64,000 nucleotides of DNA from Annona cherimola (Eukaryota; Streptophyta; Magnoliopsida; Magnoliales; Annonaceae): contig CM059977.1 of NCBI GenBank assembly GCA_030490835.1, forward strand, positions 36,043,676 through 36,107,675. The letters are read 5' to 3'. The translations under genes and the position numbers were made by a program. This document shows positions 1 to 11,395 of the stretch, piece after piece; positions within the stretch are counted from its first letter, which is position 1, and every line of letters begins with the position of its first letter. The notes under the pieces are model-generated. The model was not told where the DNA came from and made no database searches. It saw only the letters and a list, made by a program, of their open reading frames with translations.

Positions 1-1140
1 AAGAGAGTGATATGATATTGTAAGAAAGGTAAAAAGAATAAAATTAAAGTATATAGAACCTGTTCGATAAACAATACTAGTGGAAACTCATGTTTTCCTA
101 GCACACTTTTTAAAAATTAATTTGATATATTAATTATTTTATTTTTCTATTTTTATCCTTATATTATTATTATTAATTTTTATGCAATTATTTATTTATC
201 ACCACTTTCACTTGATTATATCACATGAGACACTTTCTAAAAAAATAATTGACATGTAGTTGTAATAATTTAAAAGTAAGATAGCTAAGAAGTAAACATG
301 TTAAATATTCATATCGAAAGAATAATTTTAAAGTAAGATAGTTAAGTCGAAAATATGTTAAATCATGTCAAAAGCACAGAAGGTAAGGAGTTGGTAAGTT
401 CTTTAATTTTCCTACTTTTCCCAAATCGGAACTTGATAACAGCTGGCCACACCTTGGAAAAATAGAAATAAAAATGCTGAGCATGAACGAGAGGACAAAA
501 GATATAATTGATGAGGGAAAGATGTGAAATCATTTTTAATTGCCATCCATTGCATTGGTTGACAGCAATTTTAGATCTTCCCAAATTTGTCAGGTAATTG
601 CCCTATTACAAATTTACAACTACATATTCAATGTATGCATTGTTTGTTTATGTTGGATTGCACATATCATTTAAAGACGCTATGGGTTCTATTACTTCTA
701 TATGGCAGCTGGTAAATTATTTAAAAAAATTATATTAATATTAATATTTTATTTTTTAATAAATGAGTACCTCTCACCCAAAACTTTTATCTTGTGAAAT
801 TTGGCAACTTTTTTTATTTTGTTTGGTATTTTTTAGATTTATAAAATCAACAAAAAGCGCGTATACATAGTAAGTCTCATATCATTTTTTTAAAATCTAA
901 AAAATACTAAATAAATTGAAAAATATTGCAAATTTTCATACGATGAGAGATCTAAATGGGACTCACCCACGTATTAAAAATCAAAAAAGAAATTTAAACT
1001 TCATCAGGATATGTGTGTCCAGCTATATCTTGTCTAAATCTCCAAATTAGGGATCTTAGCAGCCATGGAAAATTAGATGCTAGGAATTCAAAGCAAGAAA
1101 TGTACATGTGGAAGGTGGTCCAGGAAAGAAATATATTTTT
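1..1140. other. AT-rich spacer, no gene seen
   Basis: No reading frame here looks like a protein. Positions 1-65 and about 110-350 carry the words (gatatgat, aaaaagaataaa, ttaaagt) of the MITE family seen intact at 62833-63111, so part of the stretch is probably decayed MITE sequence. The rest is simple AT-rich sequence. Confidence 0.6.
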
Positions 1141-1142
1141 AT

Positions 1143-1158
1143 CCACGTGGCCACGTCA
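1143..1158. promoter_or_regulatory. Double ACGT-core (G-box) site
   Basis: The sequence CCACGTGGCCACGTCA contains a perfect G-box (CCACGTGG) abutting a second ACGT core (CCACGTCA). The inner ACGTGGCCACGT is a 12-bp perfect palindrome. Paired ACGT cores are typical binding sites for plant bZIP/bHLH factors. No gene was recognised next to it, so its role is unproven. Confidence 0.4.
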
Positions 1159-1159
1159 T

Positions 1160-2160
1160 CATGATGGCAACAGCTATTGGCAGATATGGAATGATCGGGT
1201 GAATCAGGCCATTCAACTGCTGGCAATGGCATTCAAAGAAACACAGCAAGCAAGAAAAATAGTAGCCAGCGAGCCTTGTTTTTTCTTGGTCTCCTTCGGA
1301 ATGAAACACGCACGAGTCATTTGTCCACATGCACCGTTTATTTTATGATCCCAATTTGCGAATTAATAACTTGTAATTTCTCCATATGTTGTATAGGTAC
1401 AAAATTACATGAAGACAAGTAAGATGATCAGTTTGAATATAATAAAAAGTATCTTCATATCATAGTAGACAGAAGGCCACACGATTGGTAAAAATTCAAT
1501 ATTTTCAGTAAATTATTTATAAGTTCAAAATATTGTAAATTTGCACCTCCCCATTCCCCCACACACACAAAAGGAAAAAAAGCACCATAAAAATGGAAAC
1601 AAAAAATCCGCATTTAAAATTCGGTTGGGATCTAGTGCACTGCCCTGTTATTTTGTTTCTTTAAATTCTTTTCATTATTATATGAGACCAATACATTCCG
1701 TGCATGCAATTTTACAATTTATTGATTCAATAAATTGCAATTTTATATCTATAGAAAATATGCTTGGGTTAAATTTTTTCTAAAAATGGGATAATAAGCC
1801 AGGTGCAGTGAATCAAGACTCTAAAATCTTGTGGTGTATCGTGGCTTCGAAATTAAGTTGGTATAGTCAAGGCCCGAGGGCCTCTGAGCTCTGTGTCCAA
1901 AACATTTCCTGACGATGGGCCTGGGCCCAATTGGATGACATTTGAGAGACATTATCTTTAACAGTAGAAGATGGCTATGGATCTTGAAAATTGGAGGAGA
2001 AGGAATATTTACAAAGATATTAGATACACGAAAAGAGGGCAAAAATTAAAGAGGCCAACTCCACCACTCACTAGTCACTACAGAAAATTTGATTTTTGGC
2101 AACAATCTAAGTTGCAGGTCAGTCAGCCCAGTTTTATGGCTTTGGCAACGATATTCCAAT
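1160..2160. other. Spacer with a site II-like GGGCC motif
   Basis: No convincing gene. At about 1916-1931 the string TGGGCCTGGGCCCA occurs, two overlapping GGGCC/GGCCC boxes resembling the site II elements bound by TCP factors in plant housekeeping promoters. A 63-codon frame starts about 40 bp downstream (1971, +), but its sequence is unfamiliar and it runs into the MITE at 2163. Confidence 0.35.
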
Positions 2161-2162
2161 AA

Positions 2163-2430
2163 GGCTCGGTTTGGTAAGGATTATGCGTGAGAAGCAAACA
2201 ACTAATCTCTTCCGAATATACTTTTTAAAAATTTATTTAATATTTTAAGTTTTTAACTACCTAATTATCTTACTTTTTCATTTTTACGCCTATATTCCAA
2301 ATTTTTTCTTATACAATTACTATATTTATTTTCACTTTATCTTTATCATATTACATTACTCTTATATTTTTTAAGAATATTCTCTTCCACATCTCCACAC
2401 TTATTCTCTACTATGTTTCCAAACAGCCCC
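2163..2430. mobile_element. Tourist-like MITE (268 bp)
   Basis: Ends read GGCTCGGTTTGG on the left and CCAAACAGCCCC on the right, imperfect terminal inverted repeats. They are flanked by a TAA on each side (2160-2162 and 2431-2433), the 3-bp target duplication of PIF/Harbinger-type MITEs. The AT-rich interior shares words with the copy at 62833-63111. It is non-coding. Confidence 0.7.
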
Positions 2431-2494
2431 TAAATTTTATATCATTGTAAATAATTAAAGTCATTATCATCAAAGTTAATCCCAACTATATAGG

Positions 2495-2869
2495 GAGGAC
2501 TAATGCAGCATCCAGGTGCACTTAGCCTCGGTGTACCCGGGTGCTTTAATCTATTTTTATTTTTTTAAAATTTTTTTATGCAACTGCTAATTTAAGTGTG
2601 TTTAACATGTTATCAAGTTTTATTATTTTTGAATATTTTTATTTTTTTTAATTTTTGAAAATTAGCAACATTTTTAGTGCCACTAAAATGTGCCGTTGAT
2701 TTTCAAAAATAAAAAAATCTAAAAATCTTCAAAAATGGTAAACTTGATATACATGTTAAATACAATTAGATTAACAGTCATGTAAAAAAAATTTCAAAAT
2801 AAATAAATAAATAAATAGATTAAAGCAGCCAGGTGGCAAGGCTAAGTGCACCCGAGTGTGTTTAGCCTC
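2495..2869. mobile_element. Foldback (long inverted repeat) element
   Basis: The left arm (from about 2514, GGTGCACTTAGCCT then GCTTTAATCTATTT) is repeated in reverse complement on the right (to about 2853). The arms are roughly 150 bp and the short loop is around 2670. The inner arm words (AAGTGTGTTTAACATG, ATCAAGTTTTA) are shared with the elements at 3012-3277 and 4630-5020, so it belongs to the same broad group, but the ends differ and I see no clear target duplication. Confidence 0.6.
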
Positions 2870-3011
2870 TTCTACTGTGTCATTGCATAGAATCTGTAAT
2901 GCAATTGTTGTCGACCATCAACTATACTAAGCTTCTGCATTTTGCATATGTTTCTTAATTACCTCTAGCAATATTTTTGGAGGCTGAATCAGCTACGTAC
3001 ATTTTCATTTT

Positions 3012-3277
3012 GAGGTATTATCTTGTCCATGTTTTACTTAGGTCATACTAATAAATCTATTTAAAAAACTTTTTTTTGCTTCTTTTCATGAATTTATTAA
3101 TTTAGATGTATTTAATATATAATCAAGTTTTACTATTTTTGAAGATATGTAAATATTTTTTTAGATTTTTAAACATAGAGTTATTTTAGTCATTTTAATA
3201 ATGAAAAAAGTTTTTAAAAAATCGAAAATAAATTTATTAGAGTGGGCGAAGTAATCCGGCTGTGAAGATCGTTCCTC
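3012..3277. mobile_element. Degenerate MULE-type MITE
   Basis: Ends GAGGTATTATC and GATCGTTCCTC match the terminal repeats of the better preserved copy at 4630-5020. The flanking 9-mers TTTCATTTT (3003-3011) and CTCCATTTT (3278-3286) agree at 7 of 9 positions, consistent with an old 9-bp MULE-type duplication. Confidence 0.5.
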
Positions 3278-4629
3278 CTCCATTTTTCCATAGAATTGAA
3301 GCGAGGATATAGTGGTAGTTAAAAAAAAAAGGAACATTAAAACTGGATCTTTTGTGGGTGTGTAAAAATTTTAAAGATAGGTACTCTGGGAGTGTTATAA
3401 AAATAGTAATGACATCTGATTAATAATTATATCATAATAATAATTATTTCATTAATGTGCATAGAGAGCAATCTAATTAATCCATATTTGAACATTATCT
3501 AAAATATGATATGACTGATCACGCAATTAAGCGATATCTTTCATTATTATCATTAATACACATAAAAGACATTATATATGAGACAGATAAGTACTCATGA
3601 AGTTTTACCATTACTATTTTAAGTCGTTAGTAAATTTTTTTTATATATCATTGTCAGGATCTTTTAAGTAGATTTTAGCAAATGTTGACATTAATTTAGC
3701 AGGATTTGAAGTGTCTTAATTTTATTTTCTAACTTTTGCATATTATCTCCCTTTAAAATGTGTTAACCATAATTTGTATATAGTTATTTCTGAATATAAT
3801 TACGGAATTATATGTAAATGTATTAAACTATTTGTTTCAATCATTTAAATGGAATCAAATCTATATACAGAATTTCTTATTAATACGTTAATATTATTTT
3901 GACAGTAAAAAAAAAAAAAATTAAGAAACCACTTTGTTGCGTCCTTATATTAACGTCATTTATACTTATGTATACCATGTACTCTTTGCTTTTTAGAATT
4001 TTAATTAGTTCTAATATTTTTATTATGTTCAAGAAAATGTCAAAATTGATATATGATATACAAAATTATTGATGTAATTATTTAAAAATGTAAAATATAT
4101 TTGAAATAATTTTGACAAGATTACATATATAATTTTATGTAATCATTTTAAAATTTTGATAGTTATATATATAATTGAAAAATACTTATTTTTCAATATC
4201 TAAAAAGAAATGATTAAAACAATCCAAAAAATAAAAATTGTGCACGTAGGTTATATGTTAATGCCTAAAAACGAAAACAATGGCTCCCAAGAGTGGGACC
4301 CGAGAGCACTGTATCAGTAGTACTCTAATTCTTCAGCCTATTCTATATCTACATAGAGCTTTTCGCCTTATGCAAGCTGCATCCTCTTGAGCTTTTCTTT
4401 AAAATAATTTTCTTTAGATCTCATTCGGGTATTGTGTTTTCAACTACTAATTTAATTAAGAAATTAACTTCATTAAAGGTTTTATAATCTATATGTAATG
4501 ACTCAATAATTAGGAACGAAGAAAACAGTTGGTAAAACATGTGATGCCGCTTAGCGGGCTATATGATTGGAAATTTTAATACTAAGGATGAACAAGGAAG
4601 AAGTTGGATGAGTCAAGGAGAATATGGAA
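3278..4629. other. AT-rich spacer, no gene seen
   Basis: No frame with recognisable protein content, only short homopolymer runs and AT-rich sequence. A less AT-rich patch at about 4260-4400 did not resolve into a gene. Confidence 0.6.
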
Positions 4630-5020
4630 GAGGAGTGATCCTATGAGCCCGGGCTAAGTAAATGCCTCACTTAGCCAACCTCAAAAATCTTATTTAAAAT
4701 ATTTTTTTTCCTTCGTACACTTGTTTATCTAAGTGTATTTAATATATAAATCAAGTTTTAGCATTTTTGGATATGTGTATATATATTTTTAAAATTTTTA
4801 AAAATAAGGTTATTTTAAATACATATATACACATAGATGTTTAAAAATCTCAAAAAAATAGATAAACATATTCAAAAATGGTAAAACTTGATATATATGT
4901 TAAATACACTTAGATAAATAAGTGTACAAAGAAAAAAGTAAAAAAAAATTATTGTAAATAGATTTTTTAAGGTGGGCTAAGTGGGACATTACTTAGCCCG
5001 GGCTAACAGGATCATTCCTC
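4630..5020. mobile_element. MULE-type foldback MITE (391 bp)
   Basis: Terminal repeats GAGGAGTGATCC and GGATCATTCCTC lead into long arms that both contain AGCCCGGGCTAAGT and CACTTAGCC. The element is flanked by AATATGGAA (4621-4629) and AATATGAAA (5021-5029), a 9-bp target duplication with one mismatch, as expected for Mutator-like elements. It is non-coding and nearly all inverted repeat. Confidence 0.75.
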
Positions 5021-5055
5021 AATATGAAAATCGTAGTTGTTGAGAGTAGGAAGAA

Positions 5056-5955
5056 GTAGGGGTGTCAATGGAGGATGGGTTAGAATCTAATCATAATTTT
5101 ACTTCATTTAAAAAATTCTTCAAAATATAATCCTAATTCTAATTCATTTAAATAATTTCAACCATAATCCATTTATTTACTCATCCAAAAACCTCAACCC
5201 TATTGTCATTTACAATCTATTGAATAAACGGGTTAGTGAGTTGTTAACGAATTATATATATATTACAAACAAGTAAAAACCAAATTAATTTAAAGTTGAG
5301 TTTGTGTTACTTATAATTGTTGTAGTGAATTAATTAACGACAATGGGAAACATGGCATGGCCAGATCTTCATCGAAAGAAGACTGTATATTTGACACACA
5401 CCCTAGCACAAAGAATGATGGTGACTTAGTGAGAGAGAGAGAGAGAGAGGAATGACTACTCGACAAGAAAGAGAGACCATAGAGAAGGGAAAATAAGGAG
5501 AGAGATGGATGAGGGAACAACATGAGAGAGAGAGAGAGAGAGAATGGTGAAAATAGATAAAGAGCGGGAGAGGAAGAGAGAGAAGAGGGAAAAATAAAAA
5601 GGAAGGAAGAATCTTATCGACAATACTTGTAGACAACAGTAGGAAAGACGTTGTAGAATTGTAGACAGAGAAAGGGAAATAAAAAATAAATTTTAAATTT
5701 TAAAAATATTATACCCCCCCTTAAAGGGTTGTAAATGAGTTGATGGATCAAAATGATTAAATGAGTTATTTGTTAATAGGTTACTAAATAGGTTGATGGG
5801 TTATAAAATCTCAACACTAATCCATTTACTTATATAAATGGTTGAATGGGTTGATGATTCATAAACTATCTATTAAAAGAATCAAAACCCAAACTCATTT
5901 ATAAACAAGTTGAATGGGCAAATTTATAGGTTATCCATAACCATTAACAACATTA
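5056..5955. repeat. Dispersed non-coding repeat with (GA)n tracts
   Basis: It begins GGGGTGTCAATGG and ends with a loosely inverted match (ccattaacaac). It contains repeated variants of 'aaatgggttgatggg' and reverse complements, typical of degenerate plant DNA-transposon repeats. In the middle are GA microsatellites at 5431-5451 and 5525-5543 and a purine-rich stretch of about 200 bp. Frames on the opposite strand are only products of the CT repeat. Confidence 0.4.
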
Positions 5956-8100
5956 AGAAAGAGTGAATCATGATGAATGGCTTAATGAAAGCTCGAGATA
6001 GATTCTTACACGATTCTTGAGTGATTTAGGATTTGTGGAAAATGTCAGTTTGTTAATTGAAGAGTATTTGATATTTGACCCATGTATGTGTAATTTTTAA
6101 CTACAAAAGATTAGTTTGAGATGTATGTAAGTGTAGGTGAGATGCTCAACATATTTGAAATGCATTAGTAAAACTTTGAGTGAGGTTTGGATGGTAGATT
6201 TGATGAAATGATAATAATGGGCTTAGTTATGGAATTTAAACCAAAGAATAAAGGTAGTAGAAATGAATAAGAATTATAGATGGAAGCCATGAATTATATA
6301 AAAACAACTTTTAGCGTGATTGAAATGTGATTGTAAAGCTTTAATGAGATTTGGAATGTTAATTTTGTTAGTGAGCTATTTTATGCTCATTTAAGAAATT
6401 CGATTTGAAATAGGCTTAATGAGTGAAATTTTTAAAAAATTATGGAATTGAATAATTTCGAGCAAGGATGAAATGCTAGAGGCATGAGTGGTTTACAAAG
6501 AATAATTTTGGAGATATTGGAGGTGATAAATGGGAATTGGGGTATGGAACCTACTTTATACATATAGTGAATTTGAAGGCCAAAATTATGTTTAAGCTAA
6601 TATTTAATTAAACAAATAATATTGGTACGATGTTGGTAAGATAGAAAAAATTGGATGGGTGTTAAAAGAATTATCGGGAAATATGGCCATTGAATTTGTG
6701 TTTTGGGACAAAATTACAAATAGTGATTTATGTGTGCTTTAAACTAAGTCATAATATGATATGATTGGAATGGGTTGCACATATCAGAAGATTAGAGGTC
6801 CATTTGGAGTAAATTACATAATTAAATGATGGCCATTATGAAGGAAATTAGTAAATATGAGAATAGGGGTTAAATTACTATTTTCAAGAAAATCACTTAC
6901 CCTCAATTTGGGGGACAACAATACACATGGCCTCAAAAATCAAATGGCTTGTGTGATTTTTGTGGGGATAAATAATGAGTTTTAAAGTTTTCTATTTTAC
7001 TTTCCCCACTTCTTATTTTAAACCCTTCCAAGATACAAATTTTGTGACCAAAGACATCAAGAAACAATGAAAAGCATGGATTTTTTTTTTTTGATAAATG
7101 AAAGCATGGATTGGAGCTAGGGTTTTGATGAAATTTGGAGAAAATTAAATCCCATGTAAGTAGCTTATTTTCTCTTTGAATAAATTATATATTTATGATG
7201 TAAATGAGTTGTTTAACTTTTCTATACAAGTAATTTACATGGGATCAATGGCTTGTATCATTTTCATTGATTCAAGTGTTGTGTAGAGTTTAGAGTTTGT
7301 TGGAAATTCGGAGATTTGATGTAAACCTATAAAATGGTTGATTGATGAATGTTATTTAGCATGCTTGGAATGTATAAAGTTGAATCTAGTAGATTTCATC
7401 TTGGATTTCCATAGAATATACATAATATTCATAAAGTTCAACAAAATGCTTAAGCAATGTTAGGAGTGGTCGTACAATAGAGGCTTAAGACCTTAATGAG
7501 GCATGTATATGTTGGAATGATGAATCCCTAAAGGATGAACTTGGGTATACGTTGATGGGAGAACTAGAGATATGGGGGTTGTGCGTTGTAAGTTCAACCA
7601 TGACATGGGATTGGAATGCGATAGAAAGAGTATCATACATGTATGGCTTAGAAGCTTTTGGCTTTGAGTTGGGTTCATGGCTTTACCTAAGGGCTAAGCT
7701 TTGATAAGAAGTTATAGGTTTGCATTTGTGTTTGAATTTAATTGAATTAAATGGATGTATTAATTAATTAATTGTTTTGACCTTGAAATATTAGTAAAGC
7801 CTAACCTGACAACTAGAGTATGAATCATTTGGCAAGGGAACTTCATTTTTCCTTGTTGATTTTCTTTGAATTATTGTTTAGAAATCATATTTGAAATTAC
7901 GCGTTCGGGCACCATTTTTTTATTTGATGAATCGGGAAGGATTTTCATGAAATCTAGAAGTTAAACCTAAGATTCCATGGGATGCTAGGGGTTCTCTTCA
8001 AAGATTGATGTTTTGGATATTTTCAACTTGCGTTGACATAATTTTGTGATGATTAATTTGAGATTTAGTTATGGGGATGATATTTCCATATTTTGACAAG
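5956..8100 (+). repeat. Old LTR-like sequence, relative of the 13358 LTR
   Basis: Segments at about 6180-6560 align in order and orientation with about 13730-14110. Examples are 'gggcttagttatggaattt' with 'tggcctaactatggagttt', and 'ggtgataaatgggaattgg' with 'gatgataaatgctagttgg'. Identity is low, so this is an ancient copy. It is non-coding and lies directly upstream of gag-like sequence, so it may be a 5' LTR of the Tat-like remnant, but no primer-binding site was found and the left end is lost under the previous repeat. Confidence 0.45.
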
Positions 8101-8142
8101 GGCCTGGACCCTATGAAAGTTGTCACTCCAACAACCTATCAC

Positions 8143-9035
8143 TACTACACAACTGATGTGCATCAAGCAATCCCTTAACGAAGCACTGTGGGACTATGTT
8201 GCCCGCTTCAATGCGGAAGCAAGGAGTATGTGATGCCTCCCTACAGAGGTTTACATGTCATCCCGGATTTAAGGGATCACTTAATGTGACCCAGGAGCTG
8301 TTATACTTGCCAGAAAACTAGAATAGCAATGAAAGAAGAGGTAAGAAGACAGGCAATGATTGACCTATGCGATTTGACACTTATACACCAGAGCAGTTAT
8401 ACTTGCGAATATGAGGGTCCACCAACTCCATTGAAGGCTTCCCCGAACAAGAGAAATTTGAAGTTTTACCGTCACTTTCATGAAGAGATTGATCATTCCA
8501 CCGAGGAGTATTGAAAATTGAAAAATGCAATCAAAGAAAAGATCATAGATGAGCAACTTGCAAGGTACATGGCTTTGGTCAAAGCTCAACAAGAAGGAAC
8601 CTTGCTCACACAAGAGTGGACTCCTAAGCCTAGCAATGATCCTCAACCTGTCCATGTAGTTTACACTATATTAAGGGAAGCCACGGCTAACAGATCCACC
8701 TTGCGCTTCATCCGTCATTTTCCTGCATGATGATCCCCTCATCTTGACAATATGACTGAATAATGTCATTATCCATAGAGTCCTAATGGATACAAGAGTT
8801 TAGCAGACATCTTATTCTTGGCTATCTACCAATAAATGGATCTGAGTATAGGAAATTTGCTCAACTACCTCTCACCCCTCTCAAGCTTCACAAGCCATGC
8901 AGCCCAAGTTAAAAGTCATCACTCTTACCCTTTGAATGGATCAAGGAAATCACTCACGTATTGTAGAGACCAACTTCTTAGTAGTAGATTTGACATCTAC
9001 AAATAATGTCATTCTGGAGATAGCACTGGAGATAG
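8143..9035 (+). pseudogene. gag: Tat-like Ty3/gypsy gag C-terminus and protease remnant
   Basis: Translated in shifting + frames. A gag segment with LWDYVARFNAEA at about 8188-8225 is followed by the FYRHFHEEIDHSTEEY region (about 8463-8511), the degenerate form of the His-rich nucleocapsid stretch seen in Tat/Retand-type gags. It ends at a TGA (8512). The next frame (8518-8730) continues with a KLKNAIKEKI helix. Beyond it, HDDPLILT and a protease-like ADILFLAIYQ stretch are split by stops and frameshifts. The order gag then protease, both +, fits one decayed element. It is not functional. Confidence 0.55.
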
Positions 9036-9039
9036 CAGC

Positions 9040-9830
9040 TCTGTTTGAGTTATACTTGGTTCGAATGAACCTAGACCCAAACCTTAATTATATGTACCGG
9101 GTTCGACTCGAGTTGAACTTGAGTTCGTGTATTTCAAGCTTGGTTTCAGGTTAGGAATTCAAGTTGAATTTGAATTTGTATTTGGGTTGAATTTTAAATT
9201 TTTTATTATTTTATTTTTAAAATATAAGCAGTTTATATTTTTAAATCATATAATATATTATCAAAATTAATAAATCAAAATAGTATATTTTTAAAGTATA
9301 TTATAACTTTGATTTATAAGATATCGTAATAATAACTATTTGTTAAAAATAAAAAATAAAATTTTATCTTACTACATTAATTTTTAATAAAGAGAACTAA
9401 AAGAAATCAATATGCCCAAAATTTTTAAAATATAAATAGTAGTACACATAATTTTGAATTCATCTTTAATAAAAATATTTAAAATAATGAAAGGATGAAG
9501 AAAATTATTGCTTTAGCTATTGAATATTATTAAAATAAATAACTTAGAATAGATATTTTCAATGATTAATATACATATCAATTGAAAATATATCTTAAAA
9601 GTATATATTAAACCTATAAAAGTGTAAATATGTGTGCGATCGCATGAATTAATATATTAAAGAAATTTATATGAAATAACCTAGAATTAAATTTGGTACT
9701 AGATTTGGGTTTTTCGGGTAGGGTTCGAATGAACCCTAACCCAACCCTATTTTAACTTGGGTTTCGGTTGAAATCGAATTTTTTAGGTGAAGTTCGGACT
9801 AACCTGACCCAAGTTGCACCCCTAGTTAGC
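9040..9830. repeat. AT-rich non-coding insertion in the protease/RT region
   Basis: This stretch interrupts the decayed polyprotein between its protease and RT parts. It is rich in 'gggttcgaatgaaccc' and 'aacccaagttgcaccccta' style words at both ends, with a very AT-rich core. That resembles common non-autonomous plant DNA-transposon repeats. I could not define exact ends or a target duplication. Confidence 0.4.
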
Positions 9831-10500
9831 TTACCTCCTTGAAATAAGCTATCTCACCTTCCTAAAAAATAAGTGAAGGAAGCACATGATCCAAAAGAAC
9901 TGAAAGAAATAAAGAAACTTTCCTTTGTCGAAGAGCTTATAGTTGAACAACTCACTAAGGAACCACTCCTCACTATTTAGGTAGGGTCTTAGCTCCTGTA
10001 CAATTTGAAACATTATTTAATCCAACTATTAAGAGACAATATTAATGTTTTTGTAGTAAGATAAGACCAAATGTTTTGCATAGATAGAAGATTAGCTAAA
10101 CACTACCAAAATGTCTGTCCTGATGCCTAATGTATCAAGAAAAAAAGAAGGCTCATCTCCCCAAATAAGCAAAAGGCACTAAATGAATAAATCCAAAAAC
10201 TTCTTTAAGCAAGCTTTATCTAAAAGCCAACTATTCTGAATGGCTATCGAATGTTGTCAAGAAAACAATAACCAATGGAGCATGTATATTAATTTCATTA
10301 ATTTAAATAAAACTACCTAAGAGATTGTTATCCCTTACTTAATATCAATTAACTAATCATTTCTACTGTTGGACATGGTCTACTAAGTTCTTGACATATA
10401 TTTTGGTTACCACCAGATCAAAATGGTGAGTGCAGATAAAGGAAAGACCCTCACTCATTATAAAGGTCCAAAACTAAATCTCTATCGAAAAATGGAGAGA
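9831..10500 (+). pseudogene. pol: Tat-like reverse transcriptase remnant
   Basis: Decayed + frames give KKLSFVEELIVEQLTKEPL, then LLRDNINVFVVR and a run ending in FINLNKTT. In order this matches the start of a Ty3/gypsy reverse transcriptase (the 'vFAW', 'pgi' and 'cvDFtdLNka' blocks). Stops occur every few dozen codons. It continues the gag/protease remnant upstream and stops being recognisable near 10500, before the YxDD block, so catalysis is impossible. Confidence 0.5.
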
Positions 10501-11395
10501 GTTTTAAGGATTTATAAGTGAGTTTTAGGTTAAATATGGTATGACGCAATTCGAAACCATGTTGTTGAGTTGCCAAACTAAAGTGAATAATATCACATTA
10601 TGAAGCCTATAGCCTATGGACCAATGATCATTTTTCTTTGCTATAAATTACAAGTGGTATCAAGATTGACCCCTCTTGTAAATATGTCGGCCAAATGCCC
10701 TCGTCATCGATAATGGCCAATAATTTTGTCTAATCAAACTTTGAAATATTTTGTCACAAATATGCCATCAAATGCAAGTTGGTTTTGTAAGGCATCCTGA
10801 AGCCACTGGCTAAGTTGAGGTTACCAACAAGATCTTGCTTAATCCGCTGAAGAAAAGAATGAAAATTTTGAGAAGCAGTGGATCCATCACATCACCTGAG
10901 TATCTTATAAGTCTTCAACACTGCACCCTAAACACCAACAGGAAAGACATCATTTAGATAAACCATGAATCAAATGCTATGACTCCTATGAAGTATTTAA
11001 GGCTTCATTAAAAATAAATGAGTTCAATGAAAGGTTGAATGATTCCCTCTTAAAGGTCAATCTCAACTTGAAGGTGGAATTACAGGATCAAACTTAGATG
11101 AAGATGCTCTAATACCAATGGCAAATGATCAAATACTTCAACATTAGGATTGAAGCCATGAACTTTTCAAGTGGGAGACTTACGAAGTTGAAGCATCACA
11201 AACCCTAAGGGATAGATGACTCTCAATTGGGAGCCCCACATGGAATCATAGCAATCTCCACTTTAGCACTTATAAGATTACACGACATTCTCAAGAAGGG
11301 GCAAAAATCTAAGTGTTGGTAGTTTATATTAAAAAAATTATCCCTACAGTACATGTTAAAAAATAAGTAAACAAAATTGAAAACCCCTAATGTTG
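10501..11395. other. Decayed element interior, unassigned
   Basis: It lies between the RT remnant and the antisense ORF remnant, where RNase H and integrase would be expected. I found no convincing RNase H or integrase motif in any frame. It is probably eroded or deleted polyprotein sequence. Confidence 0.4.

Noticed and set aside
1013..1348. 111-codon + frame as a host gene
   Set aside because: No recognisable protein family, overlaps an equally open - frame, and contains the ACGT-rich regulatory-looking site.
1971..2162. 63-codon + frame after a GGGCC motif as a first exon
   Set aside because: It runs straight into a MITE and ends at its boundary; no family match and no clear splice donor chosen.
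5431..5600. Purine-rich GA tracts as a polypurine tract
   Set aside because: They are ordinary microsatellites not adjacent to any LTR end.
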